Assembly (NCBI RefSeq): GCF_000336635.1
Contig: NZ_AOLY01000038.1
Location: 10,168 to 58,720, forward strand
Source of the DNA: Haloarcula japonica DSM 6131
GTDB lineage: Archaea > Halobacteriota > Halobacteria > Halobacteriales > Haloarculaceae
Direction of reading: 5' to 3'
Length of the DNA stretch: 48,553 nucleotides
Position numbers and translations under genes: made by a program. The notes beneath the pieces were generated by a model. It did not search any database and had not been told where the DNA came from. It saw nothing but the letters and a program-made list of their open reading frames with translations. This document shows positions 42,524 through 48,553 of the stretch, piece by piece (position 1 is the first letter of the stretch; the number at the start of each line of letters is the position of its first letter).

Positions 42524-43636
42524 GTGTCAGTACACGAATCCGAACCGATACGGCGGAGCATCGAAGTGGAGTACTGGGTCATCGACGACGCAGGCCGGTT
42601 GGTCGAGCCGGGAACACTCGTTGACGCAACCCCGGGTGCGGAGCGGGAGTTCGTCGAGCCCCTGCTGGAGGTCAAGACGACGCCGTGTGAGACAGCGACA
42701 GAACTGCGCGAGGAACTCCTTGGCCGGCTCGGGGCCGTGTTGCGGCAGGCCGACGACCTCGGAAAACGCCTCGTGCCGCTTTCGACACCAGTCAATGCCG
42801 ACGAGATTCAGGAGATTCCAAGCGACCGGACGCGGATTCAAAACTGTGTCATCGGCGACGATTTCGAGTTCGTTCGCCACTGCGCCGGCACACACATCCA
42901 CGTCGAACAGCAGCCGGGGCGGGCAATCGACCAGTTGAACACGCTGATCGCCATCGACCCCGCGCTGGCGCTCGTCTCGTCATCGCCGTACTTCCGGGGA
43001 CGGCGACTGGCTGACGGGGCGCGCTCGAAGCTGTACCGGTGGATGGCGTACAATTCGGTGCCACACCAGGGCTGGCTGTGGTCGTACGTCACCGACAGGG
43101 CCGAATGGGACCGGCGGCTCGAACGGCGCTATGACGAGTTCGTGACCGCGGCTATCGACGCCGGTCTCAACCGCCAGACTGCTGTCGCGAATTTCGACCC
43201 GGAAAGCGCTATCTGGACGCCGGTTCAACTCCGGGCCGAGTTCGGCACCGTTGAGTGGCGGTCGCCCGACACTGCGCTGCCGAGCGAGGTGCTGTCACTG
43301 GCTGAGGACATCACGGGTCTGATGGAGCATCTCAAGGGAACACCGGTCCGTATCGACGGCCAGCGGGGCCGTGTTACCGACGACGAAATCGTGCTTCCGG
43401 AGTTCGATTCGGTCCTCGAATACGCTACCGACGCGATCTGTGACGGTGTTACCGCCGACGGCGTGGAGCCGTATCTCGACCGAATGGGATTCGAGGTAGA
43501 CGCGTACGACCCTGTTTCGGCCACCTTCGATAGGCCGGAGCCAGTCACGCCCGAAGCAGCCAGGGAGATCCGGCTGGACCACGCCACCCGACTCAAAGCG
43601 GACCTGCGGCAGGTCGACCCAGTTGCCATGGACTGA
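42524..43636 (+). CDS. gshA: Glutamate-cysteine ligase (GCS2 family, haloarchaeal GshA)
   Basis: This 370-residue enzyme has the GCS2/YbdK pattern: RSIEVEYWVID at the start, CAGTHIHVEQQPGRAIDQ in the middle, then a stretch with FGTVEWRSPDTALP. Haloarchaea use gamma-glutamylcysteine as their main thiol, and the GshA family makes it from Glu and Cys with ATP. The start is a GTG at 42524. A 230-base AT-richer region upstream (42294 to 42523) holds no other gene that I can support. Confidence 0.85.
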   Translation: MSVHESEPIRRSIEVEYWVIDDAGRLVEPGTLVDATPGAEREFVEPLLEVKTTPCETATELREELLGRLGAVLRQADDLGKRLVPLSTPVNADEIQEIPSDRTRIQNCVIGDDFEFVRHCAGTHIHVEQQPGRAIDQLNTLIAIDPALALVSSSPYFRGRRLADGARSKLYRWMAYNSVPHQGWLWSYVTDRAEWDRRLERRYDEFVTAAIDAGLNRQTAVANFDPESAIWTPVQLRAEFGTVEWRSPDTALPSEVLSLAEDITGLMEHLKGTPVRIDGQRGRVTDDEIVLPEFDSVLEYATDAICDGVTADGVEPYLDRMGFEVDAYDPVSATFDRPEPVTPEAAREIRLDHATRLKADLRQVDPVAMD

Positions 43637-43727
43637 CCGACCAGCGATGGAGTGGCTCACGCCGGCGGTGGCCACAGACCAATCAACCACTGAACATATA
43701 GTCGCCGACAGTCTTTGCTCTCCTAAC

Positions 43728-44135
43728 ATGGTTACCGATGCGCTCCTCGGGTCGCTTCCGCCCGCCGTCTTCGCCGCACTCTCCGTGCTGGTGTGGGCCA
43801 CAACGGTGGGATCGATCGGCCTCTGGACCTACAGAGACGCGCGGGCACGAGAGAGCGGGTCGCCGGTGGTGTGGGCCATCGGTATCGTCTTCGCCCTGTT
43901 CATTCTCCCCTACTACCTCTATAGGCGAGGGACGCGGGCGCACCCGCCGGAGCGACTTGACCACGGACTCATGACGCTCGCGAGTGCGGGCGTCGGTGCC
44001 TTCGTTGTCGGTGCCGTGCTCGGACCACCGGACCCCGTCACACAGCTCTACTATCTCCCAGCTGCCTTCGCCGGTCTCCTCCCGGTTGCCTACCTCCTGG
44101 TCTACCGGGGCGGCTACCTGCGGCCCAGCCAGTAG
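43728..44135 (+). CDS. Four-helix membrane protein
   Basis: This 135-residue protein starts MVTDALLGSLPPAVFAALSV and has about four hydrophobic helices, with a short basic loop (YRRGTRAHPPERLD). I do not recognise the family. A CATATAG TATA element near 43695 places transcription at about 43724, supporting the ATG at 43728 over a longer frame from 43623. It lies 91 bases past gshA and is separately promoted. Confidence 0.7.
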   Translation: MVTDALLGSLPPAVFAALSVLVWATTVGSIGLWTYRDARARESGSPVVWAIGIVFALFILPYYLYRRGTRAHPPERLDHGLMTLASAGVGAFVVGAVLGPPDPVTQLYYLPAAFAGLLPVAYLLVYRGGYLRPSQ

Positions 44136-44176
44136 CTGTCGGGACGGTTTAGTCGCCAGCTAGAGTAACTATCCCT

Positions 44177-44851
44177 ATGCCCACAGCGCTGACTGACGAC
44201 ATCTGGTGGTACGATCTCAGGGGAGTCAACGCGACGCTCGTTGACGACGACGGAGCGCTCACACTCGTCGACACAGGGCTGCCCTGGCACGGCAACGGAC
44301 TCATCGCCGGCCTGAGCGACGCCGGCTACGAACTCCGTGATCTCGACAGAATACTCCTCACACACTTCGATTTCGACCACGTCGGCGGGCTGTCAGCCTT
44401 CGACGGCCTCGATGTGACCATTTACGTGGGTGAGCGGGACGCACCGCTGGTCACCGGCGAACAGGCCTCACCGCTGGGCAACCACAAGGGCGCATTCCAG
44501 CGATTCCTCTCGGCGTTGCTGGACGCGCCGGACAACGAAGTCGTCCCTCTCGCCGACGGCGACACCATCGGCAGTTTCACCGTCTATCACACCCCTGGAC
44601 ACACGCCGGGCCACGTCTGTTACGTCGGTGAGGAGCTGTCGCTGGGGCTGCTGGGTGATCTTGTCCGTGAGGACAGCGGCCGCTTCGAGCCCTCGCCGTG
44701 GCTGATGAGCTATGACACCGACGCCGTCGCCCGGAGTATCAGCGACTTCGCGGACCGGTCGCCCGCTTTCGAGGTCGCGGTCCCGGGCCACGGCGTCCCC
44801 TTCGAAAAAAGCGGCTCGGAGCGGCTCGACCGGCTGGCAGCGACGCTGTAA
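44177..44851 (+). CDS. MBL-fold metallohydrolase
   Basis: This 224-residue protein has the metallo-beta-lactamase fold: LVDTGLPWHGNG, the metal motif LTHFDFDHVGGLS, and HTPGHTPGHVCYVG with the later His/Asp ligands, then a final PGHG. The metal motif reads HxDxDH where the classical form is HxHxDH, a variant that also occurs in other MBL groups. The substrate is unknown. The gene is convergent with the nucleotide-synthesis genes. Confidence 0.9.
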   Translation: MPTALTDDIWWYDLRGVNATLVDDDGALTLVDTGLPWHGNGLIAGLSDAGYELRDLDRILLTHFDFDHVGGLSAFDGLDVTIYVGERDAPLVTGEQASPLGNHKGAFQRFLSALLDAPDNEVVPLADGDTIGSFTVYHTPGHTPGHVCYVGEELSLGLLGDLVREDSGRFEPSPWLMSYDTDAVARSISDFADRSPAFEVAVPGHGVPFEKSGSERLDRLAATL

Positions 44852-45166
44852 TCAGTCCAGTTCCTCGGCGACCGCCGCGGCGTCGAGCAGGTTCGGATCG
44901 ACCACGAGGTCCGTCTGTCGGCTGGCGAAGTCCGGCAGGGAGCCCTCAGCGTAGATGACGACCCGTAGGTCGGGGTTGAGATCCTTGGCGACGGCGATGG
45001 AGGTAGCCTGGGACATCTCGGTCAGCAGGTACACGTCTGCCTCGTGGATGCCGGCCTCCTCCAGCCCGGGTCGGTTGCCCACGTCAGCGACCGTCACAGT
45101 GTGTCCTTCGGCTTCGAGCGCGTCCGTGAGTCCGTTGGGGTCCGAGCCGACGAGAACGACGTTCAT
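44852..45166 (-). CDS. DUF7126-like Rossmann-type small protein of GMP/CTP operon
   Basis: This 104-residue acidic protein starts [20 protein letters not shown], with alternating strands and helices ([34 protein letters not shown]), a Rossmann-like or TrkA-N-like fold. It overlaps the guaAb gene by four bases, so it is part of the pyrG-guaAb operon. It may be a nucleotide-binding regulator of the operon; this is inference. Confidence 0.75.
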   Translation of the reverse strand: MNVVLVGSDPNGLTDALEAEGHTVTVADVGNRPGLEEAGIHEADVYLLTEMSQATSIAVAKDLNPDLRVVIYAEGSLPDFASRQTDLVVDPNLLDAAAVAEELD

Positions 45167-46080
45167 TCGTACTCGATGGTCGCCGGCGGTTTGTGGGTCA
45201 CGTCGTAGACGACGCGGGCGACGTTCTCGTGCGCCCCGGTGATGCGCGACTGGATGCGCTGGAGCGTGTCCCAGTCGAGTTCCTGTGCGCGGGCGGTCAT
45301 CCCGTCCCGGCTCTCGACGGAGCGGACGGCGACGACCCAGCCGTGAACGCGGTTATCGCCTTTGACGCCCGTGGCCTTACCAATCACCGCGGCCAGGGCC
45401 TGCCATGGCTCGTACTCCTCCAGTTCCTCCTCGACGACGTGGTTGGCCTCGCGGGCCACCTCCAGTTTCTCCGCGGTGACCTCGCCGATGATACGGACGG
45501 CGAGTCCCGGGCCGGGGAACGGCATGCGCTCGGAGATGATTTCTTCGAGGTCGAGCGCGCGGGCGACCTCGCGAACCTCGTCCTTGTAGAGGTCCCGCAT
45601 CGGCTCGACGATGCCGTCGAAGTCGATTCGCTCCGGAAGACCGCCGACGTTGTGGTGAGACTTGATCGTCCCCTCGCTCTCGATACGGTCCGGGTAGATG
45701 GTCCCCTGAACGAGGTAGTCGGCGTCGACCTCGCGGGCGACCGTTTCGAACTCCCGGATGAACTGCTCGCCGATGATGTGGCGCTTCTCCTCGGGGTCGG
45801 TCTCGCCTTCGAGTTCGTCGAGGAATCGGTCCTGTGCCTCGACGATGCGCAGCGAATCCATGTAGTCGAAGGTCTCACGGATCTCGTCGGTCTCGCCTTT
45901 CCGCATCAGCCCGGTGTCGACGTAGACGGCGGTGAGCTGGTCGCCGATAGCCTCGTAGGCCAGCGCAGCGGCCGTCGAAGAGTCGACACCCCCAGAGAGC
46001 CCGATGACGGCGTGCTTGTCTCCGATCTCCTCGGCGATCTCGGCTTTCGCCTCCTCGATGAACTCGTCGACGTTCACCAT
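45163..46080 (-). CDS. guaAb: GMP synthase, ATP-pyrophosphatase subunit B
   Basis: This 305-residue subunit has the PP-loop [15 protein letters not shown] (residues about 26 to 40), the [11 protein letters not shown] segment and the C-terminal dimerisation end [19 protein letters not shown]. In archaea the glutaminase and the synthetase of GMP synthase are separate proteins; this is the latter, which aminates XMP using ATP. Its start shares its first base with the stop of pyrG and its end overlaps the small downstream gene, so the three are translationally coupled. Confidence 0.95.
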   Translation of the reverse strand: MVNVDEFIEEAKAEIAEEIGDKHAVIGLSGGVDSSTAAALAYEAIGDQLTAVYVDTGLMRKGETDEIRETFDYMDSLRIVEAQDRFLDELEGETDPEEKRHIIGEQFIREFETVAREVDADYLVQGTIYPDRIESEGTIKSHHNVGGLPERIDFDGIVEPMRDLYKDEVREVARALDLEEIISERMPFPGPGLAVRIIGEVTAEKLEVAREANHVVEEELEEYEPWQALAAVIGKATGVKGDNRVHGWVVAVRSVESRDGMTARAQELDWDTLQRIQSRITGAHENVARVVYDVTHKPPATIEYE

Positions 46081-47741
46081 CAGTGGCTCACCTCCTCAGT
46101 CGTCGCAGTGTGGGGGTCGTCGCCGAGGACCGCTTCGAGCAGGCCGACGAACGGCGGGCTAGCGCGGGTCGGTCGGGAGCGGAACTCAGGATGGAACTGC
46201 GTCCCAATGAAGTACGGGTGGTCCTCGGGCGCAAGTTCGAGTATCTCCATACGGTTCCCGGCGCGGCCGGAGAACTTCAGCCCGGCGGCTTCGAGGTCGT
46301 CGATGTACTCGGGGTTGACCTCGTACCGGTGGCGGTGCCGCTCCGTGCAGGACTCGCCGCCGTACAGCGTTGCGGCGAGCGTGTTCGCGTCGATTTCGGT
46401 CTCGTGGGCACCCAGCCGCATCGTCCCGCCCATGTCCTCGATCTCGTACTGCTCGGGCAGGATATCGATGACGGGGTGGGGCGTGTCCTCTTCCAGTTCC
46501 GCTGAATGAGCGCCGCCCAGGTCCAGCACGTTCCGGGCGTACTCGACGACGGCCATCTGGAAGCCGAGACACAGGCCGAGGAACGGCACGTCGTTCTCGC
46601 GGGCGTACCGGATCGCCTCGATTTTGCCCTCCGTACCGCGAGCACCGAAGCCGCCCGGCACGACGATGGCGTCGGCCTCGCGCATCCGGTCGGCGTGGTG
46701 GTCGCTCATCTTCTCCGAGTTGACCCACCGGACGTTCACGTCGACGTTTTTCTCAAGGCCGGCGTGTTTCAGCGCCTCGTGGACGGACATGTAGGCGTCT
46801 TCGAGGTCGTATTTGCCGACGAGAGCGACTTCGACCTCGCCCTCTGTGTTCTGGGTGACGAGGTCACGCCAGCGGTTCTCCCGTTCGTCTTCGGGCAGCG
46901 CCTCCGAGGCGATGTCGAGTTCTTCCATCACGTACTGATCGAGGCCTTCCTCCTCGACCATCAGCGGGACGTGGTAGATGTCGTCGACATCGGGGTTCGA
47001 GAAGACTGCTTCCGTCGGCACGTCACAGAACAGCGCGATCTTCTCTTTCGTGTCGATGTCGAGTTTGTCCGAACAGCGGCCGACGAGAATGTCAGGCTGG
47101 AGACCGATAGAGCGCAGTTCCTTCACGGAATGCTGGGTCGGCTTGGTCTTCTGCTCGCCGTTTTTCGAGTAGGGGACGAGCGTGACGTGAGTAAAGAGAA
47201 TATCGTCCTCGTCTTCCTCGTGGGCGAACTGCCGGAGCGCTTCGAGATATGGCATCCCCTCGATGTCACCGACCGTGCCCCCGACTTCGATGATACAGAC
47301 GTCGTTGCCCTCGGCGGCCTCGCGGATACGGCGCTTGATGTCGTCGGTGATGTGCGGGATGATCTGAACCGTGCGACCGAGATAGTCGCCGGATCGCTCC
47401 TTCTCGATGACGTGCTGGTAGGTCTTCCCCGTAGTGACGTTGTGATCGAAGGTCATGTCGATGTCGAGGAACCGCTCGTAGTTCCCCAGGTCGAGGTCGA
47501 CCTCCCCGCCGTCTTTGAGCACGTACACCTCGCCGTGCTGGAAGGGGTTCATCGTCCCGGCGTCGACGTTCAGATACGGGTCAATCTTGACCGCTGTAAC
47601 GTCGAACCCGGCGTTTTTGAGTAATCTGCCTGTGCTGGCGGCGGTGATGCCTTTCCCCAGGCCAGACATCACGCCACCGGTGACGAAGATGAACTTCCGA
47701 CCCAGTTCCGGGTCGTAGTCCGTTTCGGGTTCGGTCGGCAT
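46080..47741 (-). CDS. pyrG: CTP synthase
   Basis: This 553-residue enzyme has an N-terminal amidoligase domain starting [20 protein letters not shown] and a C-terminal class I glutaminase domain with the nucleophile Cys in [16 protein letters not shown]. It makes CTP from UTP, ATP and glutamine. The length is normal. The start MPTEPETD at 47741 is supported by a TTTAGA element about 25 bases upstream on the minus strand (leaderless). It heads the pyrG-guaAb operon. Confidence 0.96.
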   Translation of the reverse strand: MPTEPETDYDPELGRKFIFVTGGVMSGLGKGITAASTGRLLKNAGFDVTAVKIDPYLNVDAGTMNPFQHGEVYVLKDGGEVDLDLGNYERFLDIDMTFDHNVTTGKTYQHVIEKERSGDYLGRTVQIIPHITDDIKRRIREAAEGNDVCIIEVGGTVGDIEGMPYLEALRQFAHEEDEDDILFTHVTLVPYSKNGEQKTKPTQHSVKELRSIGLQPDILVGRCSDKLDIDTKEKIALFCDVPTEAVFSNPDVDDIYHVPLMVEEEGLDQYVMEELDIASEALPEDERENRWRDLVTQNTEGEVEVALVGKYDLEDAYMSVHEALKHAGLEKNVDVNVRWVNSEKMSDHHADRMREADAIVVPGGFGARGTEGKIEAIRYARENDVPFLGLCLGFQMAVVEYARNVLDLGGAHSAELEEDTPHPVIDILPEQYEIEDMGGTMRLGAHETEIDANTLAATLYGGESCTERHRHRYEVNPEYIDDLEAAGLKFSGRAGNRMEILELAPEDHPYFIGTQFHPEFRSRPTRASPPFVGLLEAVLGDDPHTATTEEVSH

Positions 47742-47818
47742 ACCGACGGTGAACCCCGCGTGGTCTAAACGGTTTCGGAGCGCGCACTGTTCGCCACCCC
47801 GTCGCAGTGTCAACGCGA

Positions 47819-48010
47819 CTATACTGAAGGCTGCGTGAGGACGCGCCACGCAGCCACGAGTGCAGCAAGTGACAGCGCCGAAAACACCGCATCACTGGGA
47901 CTGGAGCCGATTGCGATGAACAGCAGGTAGCCGGCGACGAATCCCCCCAGAAGCGAGACGACGCCGTGTCGTGTCGAGTGAGACACGGCTGCCCTGGTTC
48001 GGGTTGACAT
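47819..48010 (-). CDS. Small two-helix membrane protein
   Basis: This 63-residue protein begins [20 protein letters not shown] and has a basic N-terminus and two membrane helices. On the minus strand a TTTATACTATATA element (48028 to 48041) precedes its ATG, the right distance for a leaderless start. I do not recognise a family. Confidence 0.65.
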   Translation of the reverse strand: MSTRTRAAVSHSTRHGVVSLLGGFVAGYLLFIAIGSSPSDAVFSALSLAALVAAWRVLTQPSV

Positions 48011-48058
48011 ACAACATTATTTATTGGTATATAGTATAAATGTATCTTCAACCGGGAG

Positions 48059-48232
48059 TCAGGACTTGAGCACGCCGGATCGGATGGCGAAGTACGTCCC
48101 GATGGCACTAGCCGAGGCGAGCACAAGCGCCCGTACCGGCCCGCCCGCGACAAGTGCTGTCTGCATCAGTACTAACAGCGTCACCAGCGTGGCGATAAAC
48201 GAGACGGCAGCGAACACAAGCGGGCGATCCAT
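48059..48232 (-). CDS. Small two-helix membrane protein
   Basis: This 57-residue protein starts MDRPLVFAAVSFIATLVTLL and has two hydrophobic helices with a short loop, and a polar C-terminus. Its size and pattern resemble the neighbouring small membrane protein downstream, but the sequences are not clearly related. No family is recognised. Confidence 0.6.
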   Translation of the reverse strand: MDRPLVFAAVSFIATLVTLLVLMQTALVAGGPVRALVLASASAIGTYFAIRSGVLKS

Positions 48233-48363
48233 ACTTTGAGGTCGGGTCGACAGCGCCTCTGTCTTTCGACATTGTCCAGCATATGTATTCTGAACTATGT
48301 TTTCACTTGGTGCTGAACTAGCGGCAACAATCAACTACGGACCCTGAACAGCGGTCGCAGTAG

Positions 48364-48540
48364 CTACAGGTGGTCGCGGAGAAACGGCCCAACCGTCTCG
48401 CCGATACGACCGCTCTGACCGACAAAATGGTGGTCGGCTGGTAGGCGCTCAACCGTCTGTCCCAGCACGGTGGCCCGGTCGAGGACCGGTTCCCAATCAA
48501 CTGTCCCATCACGCTTCCCGACTACGACCTGTATCGGGCC
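48364..48540 (-). CDS. C-terminal part of alpha/beta hydrolase (partial, cut at contig end)
   Basis: An open frame of 58 codons enters from the right end of the contig and stops with TAG at 48364-48366. The residues include IQVVVGKRDGTVDWEPVLDR and, near the end, PADHHFVGQSG, the typical final strand and catalytic His (DHHF) of alpha/beta hydrolases (esterase/dienelactone hydrolase type). The 5' part is missing because the contig ends at a Tn5 mosaic end, so the full length and start are unknown. Confidence 0.7.
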   Translation of the reverse strand, partial: GPIQVVVGKRDGTVDWEPVLDRATVLGQTVERLPADHHFVGQSGRIGETVGPFLRDHL

Positions 48541-48553
48541 TGTCTCTTATACA
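48540..48553. other. Tn5/Nextera mosaic-end adapter remnant at right end
   Basis: The last 14 bases, CTGTCTCTTATACA, are the start of the complementary Tn5 mosaic end (CTGTCTCTTATACACATCT). They are library adapter and truncate the alpha/beta hydrolase gene. Confidence 0.95.

Noticed and set aside
44177..44851. HxDxDH instead of HxHxDH in the MBL hydrolase as a possible loss of function
   Set aside because: The Asp variant is found in other MBL-fold families and all other metal ligands are present, so it is not strong evidence of an unusual enzyme.
45193..47624. Long plus-strand open frames opposite guaAb and pyrG
   Set aside because: They are antisense shadows in GC-rich DNA; the minus strand encodes full-length enzymes with intact motifs.
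1..48553. CRISPR arrays, insertion sequences, prophage genes or rRNA genes
   Set aside because: No regularly spaced direct repeats, transposase or integrase motifs, phage structural genes or rRNA sequence were seen on reading the window. The length near that of phage lambda is a coincidence, as the genes are haloarchaeal.

Overview
The window looks like one complete assembled contig from a haloarchaeon, most likely a Haloarcula-type species. GC content is high, the proteins are acidic, and start codons sit about 25 to 30 bases downstream of archaeal TATA boxes (leaderless mRNAs). It also carries clear haloarchaeal markers: L44e, S27e, aIF2-alpha, Nop10, an archaeal initiator tRNA, a split GMP synthase and Pilin_N type IV pilins. 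Both ends carry the Tn5/Nextera mosaic-end sequence, so the outermost bases are library adapter, and the first and last genes are cut there.

Left part (1 to 17 kb): a tightly overlapping multisubunit cation/proton antiporter (Mnh/Mrp) operon with three MnhD/NuoL-like subunits; a type IV pilin locus (two related pilins around a membrane-anchored winged-helix protein) followed by a secreted sequon-rich protein translationally coupled to a large polytopic membrane protein; hpt; the initiator tRNA-Met; a GtrA plus family 2 glycosyltransferase pair; and a large DUF2298 membrane protein. These suggest ion homeostasis and cell-surface building.

Middle (17 to 29 kb): a translation operon (rpl44e, rps27e, aIF2-alpha, nop10, then a PAC2-type proteasome assembly chaperone homologue) and mostly single metabolic genes. 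Two of these enzymes have lost canonical catalytic residues: a threonine-synthase-like protein with Asp in place of the PLP lysine, and a thiolase with both active-site cysteines changed to serine.

Region of most interest (29.6 to 34.6 kb): a DUF2249 protein plus a polytopic membrane protein, a NarO-like cysteine-motif regulator, a radical SAM/SPASM enzyme directly abutting a small protein ending in a CGCGG motif, an SRPBCC protein and a second Bat-type HTH regulator. Four of these transcription units carry the same palindrome, CGAA-N4-TTCG with flanking G/C bases. In each, a copy lies about 37 to 58 bases before the start codon. I read this as a local oxygen- or nitrate-responsive regulon containing a candidate radical-SAM-modified peptide system.

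Right part (34.6 to 48.5 kb): a type I isopentenyl-diphosphate isomerase lacking its catalytic Cys, an SDR, a membrane histidine kinase, a divergent MoaB/MogA-like protein with a long acidic tail, a Tat-exported beta-propeller-like protein, an aldo/keto reductase, gamma-glutamylcysteine ligase, an MBL hydrolase, the nucleotide genes guaAb and pyrG, several small membrane proteins and a truncated alpha/beta hydrolase. No intergenic stretch exceeds 300 bases. I saw no rRNA, insertion sequence or CRISPR array.
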